From Blumeriella jaapii (taxonomy: Eukaryota > Ascomycota > Leotiomycetes > Helotiales > Drepanopezizaceae), in assembly GCA_009599575.1 (NCBI GenBank), contig VWND01000019.1, forward strand, positions 62,001 through 126,000: 64,000 nucleotides of DNA. The letters run 5' to 3'. The translations under genes were made by a program, and so were the position numbers. The first letter of the stretch is position 1, and each line of letters opens with the position of its first letter. Of this stretch, positions 1 to 10,417 are shown piece by piece. A model generated the notes under the pieces. It made no database searches. It was not told the DNA's origin and saw only the letters and a program-made list of their open reading frames with translations.

Positions 1-603
1 TGCCAAGACTGGTCACCAACGTTGATGACCACCAAAATTCTCTCGCTTATAATATTAGAAAGTCGGTTACCAGGGTCTGCCAAGATTAGGGTTAGAAAGG
101 GGGGTTATTACAACTTTTTAATTTATTAATCGTATTTATAAGCTTTTGCGTATAAAAGATTAATAATTAATAAGTTGAATACAAATATAAATTTATTTTT
201 AAAATCGAATAATTTTTGCGAAAAAACCGACCTGGTGACCAAAGAAAGTCGGTTACCAGGGTCTGCCAAGATTAGGGTTAAAGGGGGGGGTTATTACAAC
301 TTTTTAATTTATTAATCGTATTTATAAGCTTTTGCGTACAAAAGATTATTAATTAGTAAGCTGAATACGAATATAATTTTATTTTTCAAATCGAATAATT
401 TTTGCGAAAAAAACCGACCTGGTAACCAAAGAAAGTCGGTTACCAGGGTCTGCCAAGATTAGGGTTAGAGGGGGGGGGGTTATTACAACTTTTTAATTTA
501 TTAATCGTATTTATAAGCTTTTGCGTACAAAAGATAATTAATTAATAAGCTAAATACGAATATAATTTTATTTTTCAAATCGAATAATTTTTGCGAAAAA
601 ACC

Positions 604-638
604 GACCTGGTGACCAATTTTCTTTGGTCACCAGGGTC
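604..638. repeat. Hairpin at array unit junction
   Basis: CCTGGTGACCAA (606-617) is the exact reverse complement of TTGGTCACCAGG (624-635), separated by 6 bases. Weaker versions, with C-to-T changes in one arm, occur at the other unit junctions near 228-255 and 417-443. Function unknown. Confidence 0.8.
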
Positions 639-911
639 TGCCAAGACTGGTCACTAACGTTGGTGACTACCAAAATTCTTTCGCTTATAATATTAGAAAA
701 GTCGGTTACCAGGGTTTGCCAAAATTAGGGTTAGAGGGGGGGTTATTACAACTTTTTAATTTATTAATTGTATTTATAAGTTTTTGCGTATAAAAGATTA
801 ATAATTAATAAGCTGAATATAAATATAATTTTATTTTTCAAATCGAATAATTTTTGCGAAAAAACCGACCTGGTGACCAAAGAAAGTTGGTTACCAGGGT
901 CTGCCAAGACT

Positions 912-931
912 GGTTACCAACGTTGGTGACC
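912..931. repeat. 20-bp near-perfect palindrome, one of three copies
   Basis: The consensus of the three copies (11-30, 649-668, 912-931) is a perfect 20-bp palindrome, GGTCACCAACGTTGGTGACC. Each copy departs from it only by C-to-T or G-to-A transitions, as expected of RIP. It could be a protein-binding or cruciform-forming site; nothing in the sequence shows which. Confidence 0.75.
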
Positions 932-960
932 ACCAAAATTCTCTCGCTTATAATATTAGA

Positions 961-1323
961 AACTTTCGTATAAATACGATAATAGATTTTAAGTTTTTTG
1001 GCTTAGCGAATTATTATAATAAATTGTTTAAAAAAAGCGATAATATCGCGAATTTGCTAGCGATCGTAGTTTCGGAACTCCGATTTTAAAGTTTTAATTA
1101 GCTTACGCCAGTTTCGAGCCTTAATAGCTTTTTATTTATTTATCGATTTGATAATATTTTTAATAATTGAATTATAATAACGAAAGAGTTTATCGAACAT
1201 TTTAATTTTAAAAACTTCGAAATCCTTATAAGTTTTTTTATATTTTTCGATAAAATCGGTAACGTTGGCGCTATTAAATAAAAATGCTCCAAAAGAGCCA
1301 GGAAAAAGTATGCGGCTTCGCAT
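961..1323 (-). pseudogene. A0 gag remnant (amino-terminal part)
   Basis: The reading frame at 1132-1323 begins MRSRILFPGSFGAFLFNSAN and continues VTDFIEKYKKTYKDF. This matches the gag amino terminus of A1 (23400-23591) and A2 (59257-59448). The family pattern (G..GA..F...NVTDFIE.Y) is typical of fungal gypsy gag. After residue 63 the frame meets stops, and the homologous sequence continues in pieces to about 961. Gag would form the virus-like particle; this copy is dead. Confidence 0.75.
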
Positions 1324-2093
1324 AAAAAAACGAAAAGCGTCGTTGTTTATAATATTAATAAAAATGTTAGTAAAGTTTGAATTAAATAAATAAGTGTTTT
1401 TTAAAATTGCAGATTAAAAGTTTTTAATATAAAAGAAATCGTTTTTAATAGGAAAGCTATTAAAAAGGTTTTTGTGTTTTCTAAAGAAATTAAATAAAAT
1501 AAAATTGCGTTTAGATATTTAAATAGTATATTAAAAAATTTGTTTTTTAATAAATTGATTAAATTAATATAATATTATTATATAATCCACGGTTTCGGTA
1601 TTTCGTGGCTTAAGCTAATGCACGTACAGTTATTGTTTTACTATTTTTAATAAAAAGCCGCAAATTGTAATTATTATAATTATAAACGCAAAATCAAAAG
1701 GTTGAGTTTTCGCCAAGCGTTTAATCAAAAAAGATTTAGTTTAAAAAGGCCGAGCGCAGCGGTCGAAACGTACGAACCAATATTCGATTTGTTATTTTTA
1801 AACAAAAAAGCGATTTTCGAACTTTAAATTTCGTACGATTTAAAATTGCCTGACCGTAATTTCAAACGTTTTTAAAATATATTGCATTTTTGTAATTTAA
1901 TAACTGTGCGCAAAATAAAAAAAGCTATTAAAAATCTTTTATATAATACAACTGCGAATAATATTATATAAAAGGTTTTTTAAGCCGTAATGGCGAAATA
2001 TCGAAATCGATTTTAACTGCGAATTTAAAAAATGCATCGGCGAATATATAAAAACGAAACACCGAAATTTAAATTTTTGCGTAAATTATTAAA
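1324..2093 (-). other. A0 leader between 5' LTR and gag
   Basis: This 770-bp stretch is colinear with the leaders of A1 (23592-24362) and A2 (59449-60219). No domain is recognisable; stops occur in all frames. It probably held the primer-binding and packaging region, but RIP prevents identification of a tRNA match. Confidence 0.6.
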
Positions 2094-2360
2094 TATAAAA
2101 ATAAATAAAAAAACCAGATTGATACGGCCATATATCGGTAAATAAAATAATTTAGAAAACCCCTAGAAAAAACTGAAAAAAAGAAAAGAAAAATGAATAA
2201 AAGTATAAATTAAACTGCGTACCTATAATACTATCTAAAAAGATGCTTTGCTTTTATACCTGTTAAAGGTAGTCAATGGCAGGGGGTTTCGGAGGGGTCC
2301 ATGCTTCGACCATAGCTAAAACTACCAACTCCTATTAATACAAGGTATCACCGTTTTATA
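2094..2360 (-). repeat. LTR of A0 (5' LTR)
   Basis: This 267-bp LTR aligns end to end with 13373-13639, 24363-24629, 42971-43236 and 60220-60485. The family consensus starts TGTAAAA and ends TTTTACA; here both ends are mutated (TATAAAA and TTTTATA). It contains a conserved block with GGTCCATGCTTCGACCATAG that resisted mutation. Confidence 0.9.
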
Positions 2361-3416
2361 ATGTAATTTTTGCGAAATCGATCGCTAGCGAAATAATCGT
2401 AGTAAAATTCGAAATTGTCGAAAATTTTAATTTTTTAATAGCGTGCTTTGTAATTTTTATTATTATCTAGCTTAAATTCAAAATTCGAAACGCGTTTTAT
2501 ACGAACTAATCGAAAGTTAGCAAATAAATAAAAATTATAACGTTTAAAAAGCGCGCTAAAATTTTGGCCGTTATAGAAAAATTTAAAAAAAGTACGCGAA
2601 AAGCGTGAAGATTGATTTGCAACGTTTATTAATTAAAATAAAACGTTGCGAAAAAAAAAAAAAGCAGCAGATTCGCGATTGGCAAAAGCACGTTCGATAG
2701 ATTTTACCAAACGTTTTAATTAAAAGATTTATCGCAATCGTATAATTTCCAAAAATTATCGTTCACGCTTTTGCGCTTTTTTTAGTTGATTTTGCAAAAA
2801 TCTTAACTAAACGCTTTCAGCGCTAAATTGCAAAAAAAAAGTGGCAGGCGAAATGGTTAGCGCTTTGCTTTTTTTTTTTATTTTTTTTTCCTGGGAGGAA
2901 GGACTGTTTTTCAAAAGAAAAAGCTTTTAGGAAAAACTGCTTTTTCGCTGATTAAAAAAAAAAAAATTAAAATGTAATAGCAAAGGCTGAAAAGCTTTGC
3001 TAAAAAAAGGATCGTTAAACAAAAGCCATCTTTCGCGAAATGCGGAAATAAGCCTTTTTACGACCGGTCGATTATTTTAGTATAACCCGTAAAAAATTCG
3101 AAAAAAAAAATAGTTTACGCCGTCGACAGCGTAAAAAAAAATTATTAATAATATAACGATTTAATTAATCGAAAGGCTAAAAGATTAATCAACTGATCGC
3201 CGTGTTTATATAGTATAAAAAACGAGCTTTTGGTTTTATAACAAAAATATTTATTTAAAATCAATAACTGCAAAAGGCAGAGATTGCTAAGGAAAAAAAG
3301 CCTTATATATATGAATAGTTTCCACAATTAATGGAAAGATCCACCAGAGACCAGAGAGCTTGCAGCTACACGTAGTTGCTGGGGTGACACGAGGGGCAAG
3401 AGAGTGAGTCGTCACA
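2361..3416 (-). mobile_element. Element D0a: 5' end of a family D retrotransposon
   Basis: This is colinear with 33485-34530 of D1: start of gag and leader (2361-3151), then the 5' LTR (3152-3416). It is broken on the left by A0, so RT, integrase and the 3' LTR lie outside the window. It is itself inserted in D0b: sequence after 3416 resumes at the D region equivalent to 31715 of D1. Poly-A/T runs near 2650 and 2870-2890 lie in the leader. Confidence 0.85.
3152..3416 (-). repeat. LTR of D0a (5' LTR)
   Basis: 265 bp, family D. The ends read TATAACGA and TCGTCACA, a mutated form of the family ends TGTGACGA and TCGTCACA seen intact at 28102-28367. The right part keeps an unmutated GC-rich block (about 3330-3400) that includes GCAGCTACACGTAGTTGC. 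Confidence 0.92.
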
Positions 3417-4130
3417 AAAATCAATTTAAAAGCGTATATAATAATCTGGCAGATAGAAATTGGGTAAGCAATAAATTAAGAAACTCGTTTTCGAACTGAT
3501 CGTTTGAAAAATTCAAAAGGTGGCTTATTTAAACTATCGATTATATTAAGCTGAAAAGCTATCGCGGCGAAGGCTTTTCTTCGGTTTTTAGTATAATTGT
3601 TTTTCGTAGAACGAAAAAGCTGTTTTAACGAAAAAAAAAAAAAAAAAAAAAAATAATAATAATAAAATCGTTAGCCTGGGAAAATGGTAATATGATTTTT
3701 TGTATTATTTTATTAGCGTCGCTATCGAAATTGGCACCGCGAATAAAATTCGATTTTTTCGCGCTTCGCATAGCGTCGTAGATTTGCCACAATTGGTCAA
3801 GGTTTTTATTACGTTTTACAGCGTCGTTTTAATAGCGAAATTAAATCTTTCGGAAATGCAAATAAAAAACTTTAATATAACGAGCGTAAAAAATTATAAG
3901 AAAATAAAACTTCGGCCAATAAAGCTTGCGTTTATTACAATTTAATAAAACTTAATATTCGGCCAACCAAGCTTTTTTTAAATTATATTATAATTTCCGA
4001 AATTAATAATTAAAAAAAAAGTAAACGATTATATTCGGTTATTAATAATAAAATTAAAAAGCGTAAAATATATAATTAAATGGCCACGAGCTTTAATATA
4101 TCTTTTTACAAAAAAAAAAGCCGGGAAAAA

Positions 4131-4313
4131 TTAAATTAAAAGTTTTAAAAAGAAAAAAAAAATTTTAATCAGCGCCGAATCGATTAACGTATAACCGTTC
4201 GCTTTAAAATCGGCGAGCGCTTTTATTTTATACGAAAAGCTATTTTTAATAAATATAACGAAAATTATCAATAAATCGCTATTAAAAAGCTTTCGAACGT
4301 TAAAATAACGCAT
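4131..4313 (-). pseudogene. D0b retroviral-type aspartic protease fragment
   Basis: The 60-codon open stretch begins MRYFNVRKLFNSDLL and includes ALADFKANGYTLIDSALI, the degraded equivalent of a protease active site (family form D-S/T-G-A; here the Gly has become Lys or Arg). The same segment occurs in D1 (32437-32619) and D2 (39744-39929). It lies between gag and RT, as expected for a gypsy polyprotein. Not functional. Confidence 0.65.
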
Positions 4314-4329
4314 ATCGCGTAATACGCTT

Positions 4330-5165
4330 AAAAAAAAAGCTTTGTTTAAACCTGGGCGTTTTTTCGATTAACGGAAAAGCTTTTAATTTTTTCGTATGCG
4401 TTTTGGAAATCGTTTGAAAAAAGGTTTTCGTTTTTATTATTATTATTAAAAAGCGAATTTTCGGCCGGTTCGATTTCGTTTACATTTATCAGTTTAAAAA
4501 AGCTTTTAAATAAAACCGAAGGTCGGCCCGTAAAAAATCGTGCAAATTAGTTTTTTTAAACTTTTTAATATAAAATAAAAAACGAACGTTATCGTTGGTC
4601 CGATCGAAAAAAAAAACGCCAAAAAAAGCGTTTTGGCGTAGAAAAAAAAAAACAGCAAAAAACTAAAAAAAGCTTGTAAAGCATTTGAACGATTTTCGTA
4701 CGTACGATTTGATTCGTAGTACGCTTTAATTAAAAACCTATCATTTTAATAAATAATAAACTTAATTGAAAAACGATTCGCGTATAAAATTCGTTTAGTT
4801 AATTAATTTTGTTTTTTTTTATCAGACGGCGGTAAGCCAATTTTTAAAAATCGTTGTACGCGCTTATTCCAAATACAGCTTTTCTCGTAAACGTTTTAGT
4901 ATTTTATCGCGAAAAACGTTTCGAAGCTGTTTATTAATTTATATTTAAACGTTCGCTGCGAAAATAAAAATCGCAGGTAAAATCGCTAAAAGTCGTCGTG
5001 CGTATTTATTGCAAGCATTTTAAATTCGTTTTCGGCTTTTTAAACGTCGGAAAAATCGGTCAGGAAATCGGCGACTTTTTTTATTAATTTTTCGAAAAGC
5101 GTAAAATCGGAACGGTTTAAAATACGCGGAATAAAAAACTTTTTTGCTACGCTTTCGGTCTGATC
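4330..5165 (-). pseudogene. D0b gag remnant
   Basis: Homologous to D1 gag (32650-33485) and D2 gag (38890-39720). Recognisable fragments read on the minus strand include an EKLIKKVADFL-type stretch, followed by ENEFK. Many stops are present. This segment would have encoded capsid/nucleocapsid. Confidence 0.6.
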
Positions 5166-5888
5166 GAATATATAATTTTTGCGAAATCGATCGCTAGCAA
5201 AATAATCGTAATAAAATTCGAAATTATCGAAAATTTTAATTTTTTTAATAGCGTGTTTTATAATTTTTATTATTATTTAGCTTAAACTCAAAATTCGAAA
5301 CGCGCTTTATACGAGCTAATCGAAAGTCAGCAGATAAATAGAAATTATAACGTTTAAAAAGCCGCGCTAAAATCTTGGCCGTTATAAGAAAATCTAAAAA
5401 AAGTTCGCGAAAAACGTGGAAATTAATTTACAGCGTTTATTAATTAAAAAAAAACGTTGCGAAAAAAAAAAAGCAGCAGATTCGCGATTAGCAAAAGCAC
5501 GTTCGAGAAATTCTATTAAACGCTTTAATTAAAAAGTCTGTCGCAATCGTATAATTTCCAAAAATTGTCGTTTACGCTTTTGCGCTTTTTTTAATTGATT
5601 TTGCAAAAGTCTTAACTAAACGTTTTCAGCGCTAGGCTGTAAAAAAAAATAGCAAGCGAAATGGTTAGCGCTCTGCCTTTTCTTTTTTTTTTTTTTTTTC
5701 GGAAAGAGAATTGTTTTTCAAAAAAAAAAGCTTTTAGGAAAGGCTGCTTTTTCGCTGATTAAAAAAAAGGTTGAAATATAATAGCAAAAGCTGAAAAGCT
5801 CTGCTAAAAGAAAAATCGTTGAACAAAAGCTATTTTTCGCAAAATGCGGAAATAAACCTTTTTACGACCGGTCGATCATTTTGATATA
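5166..5888 (-). other. D0b leader between gag and the B1 insertion
   Basis: No gene. The 5' untranslated region of family D, colinear with 2361-3060 and 33485-34190. It has poly-A/T tracts and the conserved TTTACGACCGGTCGAT block just before the B1 junction. Confidence 0.7.
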
Positions 5889-6121
5889 TGTCAAAGGGCA
5901 CGGCTCATGGTTCCCGACCCAAGGCCAAAACCTTACCTAATGGCTTCGGAATTTGGCTCTCGGCCAACAGCCGAAGCTTTACCGAAACCCCGAAACAAGC
6001 GCGATTTAGCGGCTTTAAAATATAACCAAACGAACTTTTCGTATTTTATTAAATTTCTAAAATTTAGTATATATTAATAAATACACCGTTTGCTTTCTGA
6101 TTTGCAAATATTTCCGTAATA
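5889..6121 (+). repeat. 5' LTR of B1
   Basis: 233 bp, beginning TGTCAAAGGGCACGG and ending CGTAATA (mutated from CGTAACA). Matches 36720-36950 in the same orientation, and 9727-9958 and 27024-27255 in the opposite orientation. Confidence 0.93.
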
Positions 6122-6349
6122 ATTTAAATTTTTTTTTCAAAACCGGCTAGCAAGCATTTATTTTTACTTTCGTTTAATTTCGCATATTTAAAACCTTAAA
6201 TTTCGGTAGAAAACCGATTGGCTTTATAATTAATTTATAATAAAAAAAAAAAACTCGATAGATTCTGGGCGAAAAAAACACGTTCCAATTTTAAACTCTA
6301 ATTCGAACAACGCAATATTATTAAGTACCGAAAACATTACGAATATAAT
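6122..6349 (+). other. B1 leader
   Basis: The sequence after the LTR (ATTTAAATTTTTTTTTCAAA, then ACCGGC) is conserved with the leaders of B2 (about 26990-27020) and B3 (about 54095-54127), so this is where the primer-binding site should be. RIP prevents matching it to a tRNA. No gene. Confidence 0.6.
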
Positions 6350-7740
6350 TATTTAAAACGAAAAAAAAAAACCAATAAACGAACGATAGCTTTTTACTTT
6401 TTTTTATCTTTTTTTTTTTTTTACAATTTATTTCACAAGCCCCATCCGTTAACAAAGCTATCAACGAACGATTTCAGCGATTATTTTCTTTTCGTTCCGA
6501 AACTTTTTCGCGCGTAAAAGCCTAACTAAAGGCCGAGCGCGAAAAAATAAAAACGATAAAAACAAAGTTTACAATTATAAAAGTTTAACAAATAGAATTT
6601 TAACGATTTTTAATCAAAGCTTCAGCGCCACCAAAAAACCCGAATATTTTCGATATTTATCGTAATTTTATTTTTATTAAAAACCTATTAATTAATTATC
6701 AAAATCTTTTAAATTTACTATTATTTTCATTTCGTTTATAATTTTCACAAAGCTTAAAAAAAAAAAACCGATTATTCCGAAAGCAAAACTCGCAAACTTT
6801 TTTTTTATTAACTATCTATTTTAACGATATAAAAATTCTTTTAAATCAAAGCTTTTACCGGTTTTTATTCTTTTTAAAAACGATATTAAATATTAATTAT
6901 TAAAAATGAAAAATTACTTTGCCAAAAAAAAGCATTTTCCGTTCGGATCTGCAAGCTTTAACCGCCAAAAACTATTTTTCAGATTTTATTAAAAAAAAAA
7001 AATCGTATATATCCGTATTTATTCCAAAAATCCTTTAAAAATCGATAAGTTTATAAATTAAGTTTTATTAAAAGCTTGGCTTTATCAGAAATACGCTCGG
7101 ATCGAAAATTCGATCGAAATCGATAAAAAAATAAAACGTTACTATATATTTGCTAATTAATTAATAACCGACTTTACGAATTATTTCGAAACCGTTTTTT
7201 AAAAAAATTTTATAACGATACGAAAAGCAAGCCGTTTTATTACGATATCGAATAAAGCTAATACATTTAATTTTCAAAAGCGTTTTACGATTTAATACGA
7301 AATGCTTTATTAATTATTTACGCTTAAATAAAAAAACTGCGTTTTTTAAAAGCCGAAGAATATATCCGGAGCGAATCAAGCCTTTTTTTAAAAAAAAAAG
7401 GTTTATTTCGATTTTAAAAACAAAAGCAATTCGAAAAATAACAGCGCTTTTATTAAAAACATTACCGAATCGCTATTTTTAAATCCCAACTTTTATTTGC
7501 CACGCATATTATTAATAACTATTTTAAACAATATTAAAAAAAAAATCAAATACTCCGAAATCGATTAAAAAAAAAAAAAAAAACTACGAAAAAACAACGC
7601 CTGCTTTTTCTGCGAAAAAACCGGATATATAACGTTAAAATGCTTAAAAAACGAAAACTTTATTCGTCGTTAAAAGCGACGGAATTTTTAAATAAAAATT
7701 CCGCTATTAAAACCTTTTAAAAAAGCTCGGATAATTAAAA
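6350..7740 (+). pseudogene. B1 gag remnant with zinc knuckle
   Basis: Homologous to B2 gag (25440-26790) and B3 gag (52650-54000). Near 7585-7640 the plus strand reads NACFFCEKTGYIT, a CCHC zinc knuckle (C-x2-C-x4-H-x4-C) whose His has become Tyr, a C-to-T change. Upstream, the QIK..R.LKAEEYIRSE segment is shared with B2 and B3. Stops are frequent. The product would have been capsid and nucleocapsid. Confidence 0.75.
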
Positions 7741-7804
7741 AATCGAAATTAATAATAACTTATTAATTATATCTGATATACTTTTTTTAAACCACGACGA
7801 TTTG

Positions 7805-8092
7805 TGTGACGGGGGAACGATAATAAACCAGAGAGCAGAAAGTGCATTCATTTGATGAACTGAATCTTAAGGATCTGTAAGGATACGAAGGGTCGGTCTG
7901 GTTATATACCCGGGATTTATCTAGGTCGTGGTTACTTCGAAAGGTCGGTAAGGTTCGGAAGTTCGGTAAAGCTTCGGCCTTCGGCCCTTAGCCCCTGCCT
8001 TCAGCCCCTCGGCCCTCAGCCCCTGCCTTCAGCCCTTTCGGCCCTCGGCCCTCGGCCTATTGGCCGAGAACCGTGAATCGTGCCCTTTGACA
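7805..8092 (+). repeat. Solo LTR C1, GC-rich and essentially unmutated
   Basis: 288 bp, TGTGACGGGGG at the start and CCCTTTGACA at the end, flanked by the 5-bp duplication ATTTG (7800-7804 and 8093-8097). It sits inside B1 between gag and protease. No internal element sequence accompanies it, so it is a solo LTR. It contains tandem CCCT/CTTCAGCCC-type minirepeats (about 7975-8060). Nearly identical to C2 and, unlike everything around it, keeps CpA and TpG. Its left half is recognisably related to B LTRs (GAAGGGTCGGTCTGGTTATAT). Orientation was assigned by that similarity and is uncertain. Confidence 0.93.
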
Positions 8093-8129
8093 ATTTGCTT
8101 TATATTACTAATATTAATCCTAACTTTTA

Positions 8130-8260
8130 CGTTATACCGATATATATTAAAAACGAAAATCAAAACATTAAAAAACTCGACGTTATTATAAATTACGGCG
8201 CTATTAAAAACTTTATTAATAACGCAATTTTACCGTTTATTTATTATTAAATACGAATCG
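8130..8260 (+). pseudogene. B1 protease remnant
   Basis: The plus strand reads approximately KLDVIINYGAIKNFINNAIL. This is the degraded counterpart of the B3 protease (AIVDYGAIKNFINNAILL, near 52340-52460). The family active site is D-S/C-G-A; here Asp and the following residue are changed. It lies directly after C1. Confidence 0.65.
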
Positions 8261-8538
8261 ACCTATACTTTTCAGTCAAAAACGCCCAAAAACGAAAATT
8301 AGCTTCCGTTTGCAATAATAATATAATTTAAATTTTATTAAATTGCTACGTAATAAAAACACTAATTATACAAAAATTCCGGAAAATAAATATATATTCC
8401 GCTAATTTTATTTTCGGATAATTATAGCTATAATAACACAATTTAATCGTAAATTAAAAATCGGAAAAACTCAGCTTAAAACCAAACCATTTTTGTAATT
8501 AAAACATTTTTTACGATATTATTATTACAAAAAAATAT

Positions 8539-8736
8539 ATGCTTTTAATAAACGACGCCGCGGACGCGGCAAAAAACCTTTTTAACGATACACCGATTTA
8601 TAACGCTAAATTTCGAAACTTTTATAAACTTACGAACGAATTATTATTTTTTATTATCGAAAATTCTAAAAAGCTACGATTATCCGATAAATACGCCGAA
8701 TTTAAAAATTTAGTTTTTAACAAATCTAAATCTTAG
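8539..8736 (+). pseudogene. B1 pol segment between protease and RT
   Basis: An open stretch of 65 codons starting MLLINDAADAAKNLFNDTPI and ending in a stop after NKSKS. The same peptide occurs in B2 (24709-24906) and, more degraded, in B3 (about 51840-52040), each just upstream of RT in coding direction. It is the polyprotein linker, not a separate gene. The Met is internal. Confidence 0.7.
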
Positions 8737-8759
8737 GTTTTTTTTTTCGAACGCCCGGG

Positions 8760-9600
8760 CTTCGACCACGAAATTAATTTACGATCCGAATTCAAATCTT
8801 TTTACGGACCGTTATACAATTTGTCCGAAAACGAATTAAAAATTCTGAAAAATTATTTAATACAAATATAAAAATAAAAATTTATAAAACTATCGAAATC
8901 GAAAGCCGCGGCATTTTTTTTTTTATACGACGAAAAAAAACGGCGTATTAAAATCTTGCGTAAATTATAAAAAACTAAACGCTATTACAATCCTAAATCG
9001 ATATTTAATTTTTTTAATATTATTAAAAAATTTTTAACCGATTAAAAAAAGCTAAAATTTTTATTAAATTAAATTTACGATAAAAATTTAATTTAATTGG
9101 CATCGCGAAAAAAATATAAATAAAAAACCGTTTTTTTCGTATTCGATTTAGCTTTTTCGAATATTTAATAATGCCGTTCGAATTATATAATACACCGGCC
9201 ATTTTTTAAATTTATATCGACAAAATTTTAAAAAAAAATTCGTAAATATATTCGTTATAATTTATTTTAATAATATATTAATTTATTTCGATAACGAATT
9301 TATTTATACCGAATACGTTACTAAAATCTTAAAAGCTTTTTTAAACGCCAAATTATATTGCAAATTAAAAAAATACGAATTCGACACGAATATAATCGAA
9401 TTTCTGAAATTTATGATTTTATTTTCCGGTATAAATATAAATATAAAAAAAAAAATGGCCACGATTAACGAATAGCCAATTTCTATTATAATTAAAAAAA
9501 CTTTATTATTTTTAGAATTTTGCAATTTCTACCGAAGATTTATTTATTATTACAATTTAATCGCTATTAAAATAATCAAACTTTTTAAAAGCAAAAGCTT
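8760..9600 (+). pseudogene. B1 reverse transcriptase remnant
   Basis: Readable pieces in order: a GFDHEINLR-like start, AAAFFFYTTKKNGVLKSCVN (family KK(D)G.LR.CVDYR), and near 9240-9330 the active-site region IIYFNNILIYFDNEFIYTEY, where the YLDD box has become YFNN. It ends in a KMATINE segment. Multiple frame breaks and stops. Continues into RNase H, which is split by B2. Confidence 0.8.
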
Positions 9601-9726
9601 ATTTTTTTAGAACAACGAAGCAACCGAATCTTTTTTCGAGCTATAAAAAGCTTTTAGCAAAGCCCCACTTTTAATATATTTTAATTCAAGCCTAAAAATC
9701 TGGCTTAAATGCGACGCATTAATTAT
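9601..9726 (+). pseudogene. B1 RNase H, first part (interrupted by B2)
   Basis: Encodes a NNEATESFFEL-type stretch, then LIYFNSSLKIWLKCDALII, the first strand of RNase H (family form .D.SD.A...). The frame is cut at 9726 and resumes at 27261; the five bases ATTAT are duplicated at the two sides (9722-9726, 27256-27260). Confidence 0.8.
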
Positions 9727-9958
9727 TGTTACGGGAACATCTGCAGACCAAAGAGCAAACGGTGCATTTATTAATATACTAAATCTTAGAAATCTAATAA
9801 AATACGAAGGGTTCGTTTGGTTATATCTCAGAGCCGCTAAGTCGCGCTTGCTTCGGGATTTCGGTAAAGCTTCGGCTGTTGGCCGAAAGCCAAGTCCCGA
9901 AGCCATTAGGTAAGGTCTTGGCCCAAGGTCGGGGAACTATAAGCCGTGCCCTTTGATA
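9727..9958 (-). repeat. 3' LTR of B2
   Basis: 232 bp. Plus-strand ends TGTTACGGGAACATCTGC and CCCTTTGATA. Direct copy of 27024-27255. The end CA-equivalent is mutated (TGATA for TGACA). Confidence 0.93.
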
Positions 9959-9984
9959 TTCTTTTTTCTTTTAAATATTATTTC

Positions 9985-10300
9985 TCGTATTAAATCTAGT
10001 TCTGCTTATAGTAATATCACGTAATATCGAAAAATGATTTAGCGTTTAACGTTAAAATACAACTTTCGGTCAGAAATAATAAAATCTTTTGCTAATATTA
10101 ATTAAACTTGAAAATAATATTTTAAGTTTAACGTTAAAATATAATTTTCGGTCAGAAATAATAAAGTCCTTTGCCAATATTAATTAAACTTAAAAGCAAT
10201 ACTTTAAGATTTAACGTTAAAATACAATTCTCGGTCAGAAATAATAAAATCCCTTGCTAATATTAATTGAATTTAAAAATAATACTTCACAAATAATCAA
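9985..10300 (-). repeat. 3' untranslated tandem repeats of B2 (about 3 units)
   Basis: Units of about 80-85 bp, each containing TTTAACGTTAAAATA, then TCGGTCAGAAATAATAAA and GCTAATATTAATTAAA. The same unit occurs about five times in B1 (36180-36650) and, diverged, about four times in B3 (48375-48700). It lies between the chromodomain and the 3' LTR. Confidence 0.85.
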
Positions 10301-10417
10301 AATGATTTTAAATCAAATATTAAAAAAGATATAATATTAAATATAAATATTAATAATATATTAATAATATTCGTTTTTTTCTGCGCTAAATTTGAAAAAG
10401 TTATATTTGAAAAATTT

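Larger units (their letters stand above)
1..962. repeat. Higher-order tandem array (two unit types) abutting element A0
   Basis: Four units of about 185-190 bp begin near 61, 246, 434 and 700 with AGTCGGTTACCAGGGTCTGC. Each carries a TTAGGGTTAG motif, a G-run and an AT-rich core, and ends GACCTGGTGACC. Three copies of a second unit (1-59, about 636-699, about 892-962) begin TGCCAAGACTGG and carry a 20-bp near-palindrome. Units are direct repeats and their ends form inverted repeats. The array runs straight into family A sequence at about 953-962. It contains no ORF. It could be a satellite or tandemly amplified MITE-like elements; the sequence does not decide. Confidence 0.85.
953..2360 (-). 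mobile_element. Element A0: 5' end of a family A retrotransposon (partial)
   Basis: This is the 5' end, in minus orientation, of a family A LTR element, colinear with 23226-24629 (A1) and 59085-60485 (A2). It holds part of gag, the leader and the 5' LTR (2094-2360). The remainder of the element is absent: from about 953 leftward it is replaced by the tandem array. It is inserted in D0a; the right flank ATGT (2361-2364) aligns to ATAT in the uninterrupted D1 copy near 33480. Confidence 0.85.
3417..5888 (-). mobile_element. Element D0b, left part (gag, protease, leader)
   Basis: Colinear with about 31715-34200 of D1, minus orientation: protease-RT linker, protease, gag and leader. It is interrupted on the left by D0a and on the right by B1. 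The last five bases, ATATA (5884-5888), are repeated at 36951-36955, where D0b resumes, proving that B1 inserted into it. A poly-A run of about 22 bases lies near 3630-3652. Confidence 0.9.

Noticed and set aside
1..962. Chromosome end (telomere) at the left edge
   Set aside because: TTAGGG occurs less than twice per unit and is embedded in a longer repeat; there is no run of perfect telomere repeats.
3152..3416. tRNA genes or host promoters in GC-richer islands
   Set aside because: All GC-richer islands examined fall in LTRs or array units; no cloverleaf or A/B box pair was found by eye.
3700..3945. 81-codon plus-strand frame
   Set aside because: Antisense to D0b between protease and RT and not open in D1; overlaps a 33-bp repeat.
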